Shown here: one piece after another, positions 37,100 to 41,224 of the stretch
Numbering within the stretch: the stretch's first letter is position 1
How the letters are laid out: the number at the start of each line of letters is the position of its first letter
NCBI GenBank assembly: GCA_021798975.1
Contig: JAJZBJ010000009.1
Coordinates: 1-41,224, forward strand
Direction: 5' to 3'
Length of the DNA stretch: 41,224 nucleotides
DNA from: Bacillota bacterium
GTDB lineage: Bacteria; Bacillota; Sulfobacillia; Sulfobacillales; Sulfobacillaceae
Notes under the pieces: model-generated
Told to the model about the DNA's origin: nothing
What the model saw: only the letters and a program-made list of their open reading frames with translations
Database searches by the model: none
Made by a program: the position numbers and the translations under genes

Positions 37100-37839
37100 A
37101 GCGCGTTGAAGTATTGCACAAGCGCGTGGGATTGACTGGACGACACGGGACTTCCCGGAGGCATGCGCGAGGCGATGAATTGCTGCATATTGGCGGCCCC
37201 CATCGACGAGACCAGAGAATGGGTGAAGGGCGGGGTCGGTCCGTGGCACCGGGTGCAGGTGGTGGTATAGATTTGTTTGCCCTGCGCGACGGCCGCTGTG
37301 GTGGAAGACGGAGTACGCGTGGTGGTCGTGCCGGAGGCCGGGGGACGCGCGCTCTGCACCGCAGTGGGAGGCAGGGCTGCCACGCCCAGACCGTGGTCGT
37401 ACACCATGCTACCTCCCAGGATACCGGTGGTGGAAATCATGATCAATCCGAGAATATAGGCCGCGCTGGCATAATACCAAGGTTTTAGGGTGTCGCCAGG
37501 CCCGGCCGCGCTTAGATCACCGCTCTTTGTCCACGCGCGGTGGGCGCGCATGCGCAAGGCCACGATCGCGGCAATCACCAGGCCGGTGATAATGCCGTCG
37601 CGCCGGTGGGCACGCAGCAGCGGCCGCACACTGGGTGTGACCAATAGGTGACCGGCCGCGTAGAGTCCGGCCAGAATGGCAAAAAATACTGCGATAAGCG
37701 TCAGCCAGAGTAGGACCAGACCCGCCCGTTCAAAAAACCGGTCACGCCGCCAGACGGCAATGGCGTCAAGGAGAAACGCCGTAAACAGGAGGGCGATGGG
37801 AAAGTGCACCAGCATGGGATGTACGGTGGGTGGAATCAT
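37096..37839 (-). CDS. DUF2231-type membrane domain fused to C-terminal cytochrome c
   Basis: HPMLVHFPIALLFTAFLLD N-terminus; CTRCH haem motif and distal RMPPGS Met. Confidence 0.85.
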   Translation of the reverse strand: MIPPTVHPMLVHFPIALLFTAFLLDAIAVWRRDRFFERAGLVLLWLTLIAVFFAILAGLYAAGHLLVTPSVRPLLRAHRRDGIITGLVIAAIVALRMRAHRAWTKSGDLSAAGPGDTLKPWYYASAAYILGLIMISTTGILGGSMVYDHGLGVAALPPTAVQSARPPASGTTTTRTPSSTTAAVAQGKQIYTTTCTRCHGPTPPFTHSLVSSMGAANMQQFIASRMPPGSPVSSSQSHALVQYFNAL

Positions 37840-37893
37840 GGAGTCCCCCTTAGTCATGCCGGGAGGCGCCGCACCCCCCGGCTCGTGTTGATA

Positions 37894-38010
37894 TTACGAC
37901 CCGCAGCCGCAGTCGTTGCAGGCGCATTGTCCGGCGCAAGAGCAGGTGTCGGCGCAGTGCCCTTGAGCGCAACTAGCGCAGCAGCATTGCCCAACCACAG
38001 AGTTTTCCAT
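37894..38010 (-). CDS. Cys-rich metallothionein-like peptide (38 aa, 11 Cys)
   Basis: AAGGAGG RBS; MENSVVGQCCCASCAQGHCADTCSCAGQCACNDCGCGS*; absent from the supplied ORF track. Confidence 0.7.
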   Translation of the reverse strand: MENSVVGQCCCASCAQGHCADTCSCAGQCACNDCGCGS

Positions 38011-38116
38011 AAGATAAACCTCCTTCCAGCATTCAGGGTGTAGCGTGTCGGTTATGGAAGAAACTTATGCGGGCAAAGCCTGCCTCCTGATAGCAATGTT
38101 ACGGAGTCTGTTGCGG

Positions 38117-40465
38117 TTAGCGGTCGAGTCGGCGCAAGGTCACGCGCAGGTCGTGCAGACCGGACCAGGAGAGGCGCACACCCGAGGCCGCCACGGAGCT
38201 GCGGGCGGGGATGCGGAAGGCGGACCCCGGCCGGGCCAGCCAGGGCGCGTGGTCGGTGAAGCGCGGGATTTCGGTGGCAGAGGCCGGGGACGTGTCTCCG
38301 TCGTCACCCGGTGCAATCGCGAGCGTTCCGCCCGGCAGGATGAGATGCTGGGCCTCAATAGGCCCGAAAGCGAGCAGACTGATGCTGTCGCGGGCGGCGC
38401 GCTGCCCATCGGGAGAGGCCACCGTTTCCAAGAACCCTAACGGTGCGCCCTCCGAAGCCCACCCCTCGTGGCATGGGACTACGGCGCCCCGGCGAATCAA
38501 GAGCGGCACTTCGCCCAGCGGGGCGCGGACGCGAATGGTGGACGGGCCCTGCCAGTGTTGATCGCTCCACCAGTCGTGCCAGACGCCGGGAGGCAGGGCG
38601 ATCCGGGTGGTGCGCGTGCCGCGGTTGGTCACCGGCGACGCCAACAGCTTGTCACCCAGTAGAAACACCGTATTCAGTCGCTCGAAACCGTACTCGGGGT
38701 ATTGCAGCCATAGGGGCCGGAGGAGCGGCATGCCGCATTCTTGCGATTCAGCGGCTAAGTGGTGGAAATAGGGCAAGAGCAGCATGTGCAAACGGGCAAA
38801 GCGGGCGAACACCTGTTCTGTTTCTAAATCCCGGGTCCAGTGCCAATTGCGAGGCCGGGCCGTACCATGGTGGGTGCGCATGAGGGGGAGGAGGGACGCT
38901 AGGGCTGTCCAGCGCAGATACAGCTCCCGGGACGACGGGCGCGTCAAACCCAATGTCATGTAGCCGGCGATATCGGTTCCCCAGATGACATTCCCCATGA
39001 GACCCGCGGAGAGCGCTTGGGGAATGACCGTGGCCAGTCCGTCGGCGGCGTCCCAATCGGTATCATTGTCTCCACCCCACATGGCCGGGGCCCAGGCGGG
39101 GGTCTCAAGGCCCGCGGAACGCACAAAGAACGTATAATCGCCGTCGGGGCGCTGCCGGTCCCAGAATTCGCGGTTCACGGACTGCCACAGCACCGGGTAG
39201 CGGTTGTGCGATGTCCAACCGGTGGTCCCATCTGCCAAGCGGCTCTCAGGCGGCAGGTATTCGCCGAAGTCCGCCATCCAGCCGTCGAATCCGGCCTGAG
39301 CCAGTGGCGCAAAGATCCGTTCTTGAACCCACTGGCGTGTTGCGGGGCGGCTTAGGTCGAGTTCCCCGTGGTGTCGCCCTAAAATATTGATATCGACCGG
39401 GGTTCCTGCGTCATCGCGCACCAAGTGACCCCGCGCCTCTGCCTCGTCGTATAACGGCGTGTCCACGGCCACCTCCGGGCATAGATAACCGAGCAGCTTG
39501 TATCCTTGCTGGTGCAGGTGGTCGGCCATCTGGTCAATCTGAGGATAGAGCTGGGGACTGACCTGGTGGGACAGGGGGCGCATCCAAAATCGGCGGTTAT
39601 CTTGCCAGGAGCCCATCCAGTCTTCGACCCACATCGCGCTGGCGGGGATATGGCGGCGTCGGGCTCGGTCGGCCAAGCCGAGCACCTCATCTTCGCCTTG
39701 AACGGCATCCAGCCAGGGTGCAAACACCCACAGCGGCGGGATGGCCGGACCGCCCAACAGCTGGCGGCGGCGAGCCAGCACGTGGACGAGACTGGGGCCT
39801 GCCAAGAGGTGCAGGGTAAAGCGGTCATTCCACACGCGCATGGAGCGCCGAGCGCCCTGGAGCGACCAATCGACGCGCTCCGTGTTGTCGAGCCAGGCTG
39901 CATAACCCAAAGAGCTCAGCCAGGCCGGAGCGGGTGAATAGGTGGTGCGATATCCGCGGGGCAGCGGGACCCGGCCGGTCCATCGGAACCATGGCGACAA
40001 GGGACCCAAGCCCACGGGCCCTTCTTCCGTCCAAGTCGTCCAGCGGCCGGGGCGCGCCTCGGGGCCATCATTGTAGGTACCCCATCCATACAGGACTTCC
40101 GGCGCCGGGGCGAACCAACGGAACCCGACACGGTCTGCCCGGTCAGCTTCAAAGGACAAAATCAGGTGGTCAGGCGCGGGCTGCTCGATGGAAAGCCGGG
40201 CGCGCCGTATCCGGTCTTGGTCCACAAGAGTCCAGAGGCCGGGCTCGGAGGGCATGAAGCGATGTCCCTTGGACACTCGACGGCCGTGTTCGGTATAGAA
40301 GTCCCAAGCAATAAAGTGGCGCCGAGAGACGCGCTCAACGGTTTCGAGAAGCCAGTGTTGTACATCGATGGCCATGAGCGGCCGGTTCTGGTTACGGATG
40401 ACCAGACGACTGCGGGCGTCGATGGTAACATGAAGCGGAGAGGCTGGTGCGCCGATTATATCCAT
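38117..40465 (-). CDS. GH31 glycosidase, sulfoquinovosidase (YihQ)-like
   Basis: WVEDWMGSWQDNRRFWMRP, GWMADFGEYLPPESRL, MWGGDNDTDWDAADGLATVIPQALSAGLMG. Confidence 0.8.
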   Translation of the reverse strand: MDIIGAPASPLHVTIDARSRLVIRNQNRPLMAIDVQHWLLETVERVSRRHFIAWDFYTEHGRRVSKGHRFMPSEPGLWTLVDQDRIRRARLSIEQPAPDHLILSFEADRADRVGFRWFAPAPEVLYGWGTYNDGPEARPGRWTTWTEEGPVGLGPLSPWFRWTGRVPLPRGYRTTYSPAPAWLSSLGYAAWLDNTERVDWSLQGARRSMRVWNDRFTLHLLAGPSLVHVLARRRQLLGGPAIPPLWVFAPWLDAVQGEDEVLGLADRARRRHIPASAMWVEDWMGSWQDNRRFWMRPLSHQVSPQLYPQIDQMADHLHQQGYKLLGYLCPEVAVDTPLYDEAEARGHLVRDDAGTPVDINILGRHHGELDLSRPATRQWVQERIFAPLAQAGFDGWMADFGEYLPPESRLADGTTGWTSHNRYPVLWQSVNREFWDRQRPDGDYTFFVRSAGLETPAWAPAMWGGDNDTDWDAADGLATVIPQALSAGLMGNVIWGTDIAGYMTLGLTRPSSRELYLRWTALASLLPLMRTHHGTARPRNWHWTRDLETEQVFARFARLHMLLLPYFHHLAAESQECGMPLLRPLWLQYPEYGFERLNTVFLLGDKLLASPVTNRGTRTTRIALPPGVWHDWWSDQHWQGPSTIRVRAPLGEVPLLIRRGAVVPCHEGWASEGAPLGFLETVASPDGQRAARDSISLLAFGPIEAQHLILPGGTLAIAPGDDGDTSPASATEIPRFTDHAPWLARPGSAFRIPARSSVAASGVRLSWSGLHDLRVTLRRLDR

Positions 40466-40507
40466 AGGACCACCATATCACGCGGACTAAGGGCAGGGAA
40501 ACAGGGG

Positions 40508-41224
40508 ATGCGAAGGATGCTGGAATGGTCGGATAGGCTGTCGCCGTACGTCGGACAACCGGTATCGATGGAGCGCCTGACGAGCGCCGGCGGCGGGGGG
40601 GCGTTTCATGTTCGGGGAAGCCGCCGTGCGGCCGTGTTGAAGATCGGTGTGGAGGCACCGGAGATGGCCTTCTACCGGTCCGTCGCAGATCCGCTGAGGG
40701 ATCGGGGAGTGATGGTCCCGGCCTTGCTCGCGTCCGGGGACGATCCCGCTTGGATTCTCCTCCAATACTTTCCGGGAAGCCTGTCCCGCGACCGATGGGG
40801 GGTTGACCGGGACGTTGTCCAGTACCTGGCACGCTGGCATGCGGTGGCGCCTACGGTTTTGGATGCGCACCCGATCCCGGCGCACGTGTTTCGCTGGGAG
40901 GACGCCTTGCGGAGCCTGCCCCAGTATCCCGCGCCGGGGAGCGTATCGGCGGAACTGGACGACATCTTCTCGCCGGTCGGGTGGGTGCATGGGGATCCCA
41001 ATGTCACGAACTGGGTCGCCACCGAGGACGGTGTCTTAGCCCTCACGGATTGGGCCCGGGTGGGTCGAGCCCACCCCGCCGTCGACCTGGCCATTCTGCT
41101 GCCGGGGCTGCCCGAGGCGAACGCGTTTCGCGAGTTGGCGGAGGCATACTGCACCGTGCGGCCACGGGCTGGGCCAGCGCCCCGTTTGGCGCGGCTCATG
41201 GCGGTGGCCAAGTGGTGGACGGCG
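40508..41224 (+). CDS. Aminoglycoside phosphotransferase-like kinase (3' end outside window)
   Basis: MRRMLEWSDRLSPYVGQPVSMERLTSAGGG...GWVHGDPNVTNWVATEDGVLALTDWARVGRAHPAVDLAIL; open to window end. Confidence 0.75.
   Translation, partial: MRRMLEWSDRLSPYVGQPVSMERLTSAGGGGAFHVRGSRRAAVLKIGVEAPEMAFYRSVADPLRDRGVMVPALLASGDDPAWILLQYFPGSLSRDRWGVDRDVVQYLARWHAVAPTVLDAHPIPAHVFRWEDALRSLPQYPAPGSVSAELDDIFSPVGWVHGDPNVTNWVATEDGVLALTDWARVGRAHPAVDLAILLPGLPEANAFRELAEAYCTVRPRAGPAPRLARLMAVAKWWTA

Noticed and set aside
1-41224. CRISPR array, transposase/IS, prophage, tRNA, rRNA
   Set aside because: No spaced direct repeats, transposase/integrase motifs or recognisable tRNA/rRNA sequence found by reading.

Overview
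This 41.2 kb window looks like an ordinary chromosomal segment of a GC-rich, probably spore-forming Firmicutes-type bacterium. The taxon is inferred from the SpoVK-like ATPase, SleB/LysM hydrolase, YnbB-like protein, LexA and c-di-AMP riboswitch. No transposon, prophage, CRISPR array, tRNA or rRNA was recognised. Main blocks: pepA 3' end; GH18 protein; DedA; a nitrilase paired with a Cys-less nitrilase-like protein; D-Ala-D-Ala carboxypeptidase; Ppx-like/mutS/mutL/miaA; LysM-SleB hydrolase; SpoVK-like AAA plus a small GTPase plus a YnbB-like PLP protein; lexA; CPBP protease; acyl-CoA dehydrogenase/SCP2/thiolase; ECF sigma plus an Asp-box propeller anti-sigma candidate; GDT1-like transporter; 3D-domain protein under a ydaO/yuaA (c-di-AMP) riboswitch; odhA/odhB/VKOR/UDG; a haem-copper oxidase locus; DUF2231-cytochrome c; GH31 (sulfoquinovosidase-like); and an APH-family kinase. 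The strongest anomaly is a Tat-exported cupredoxin directly upstream of coxII. Its reading frame stops at a TGA (32098-32100) exactly where the type-1 copper Cys ligand is expected. The same frame continues for 21 codons with the expected His and Met ligand motifs, and two compact hairpins follow the TGA. This is a candidate for UGA recoding (Sec or Cys). Other items: unannotated small ORFs (an 11-Cys 38-aa metallothionein-like peptide, and two convergent TM micro-ORFs), a switch-like inverted-repeat cluster upstream of odhA, a frameshifted DsrE-like gene, and three convergent gene pairs whose stop codons share a CTAG.
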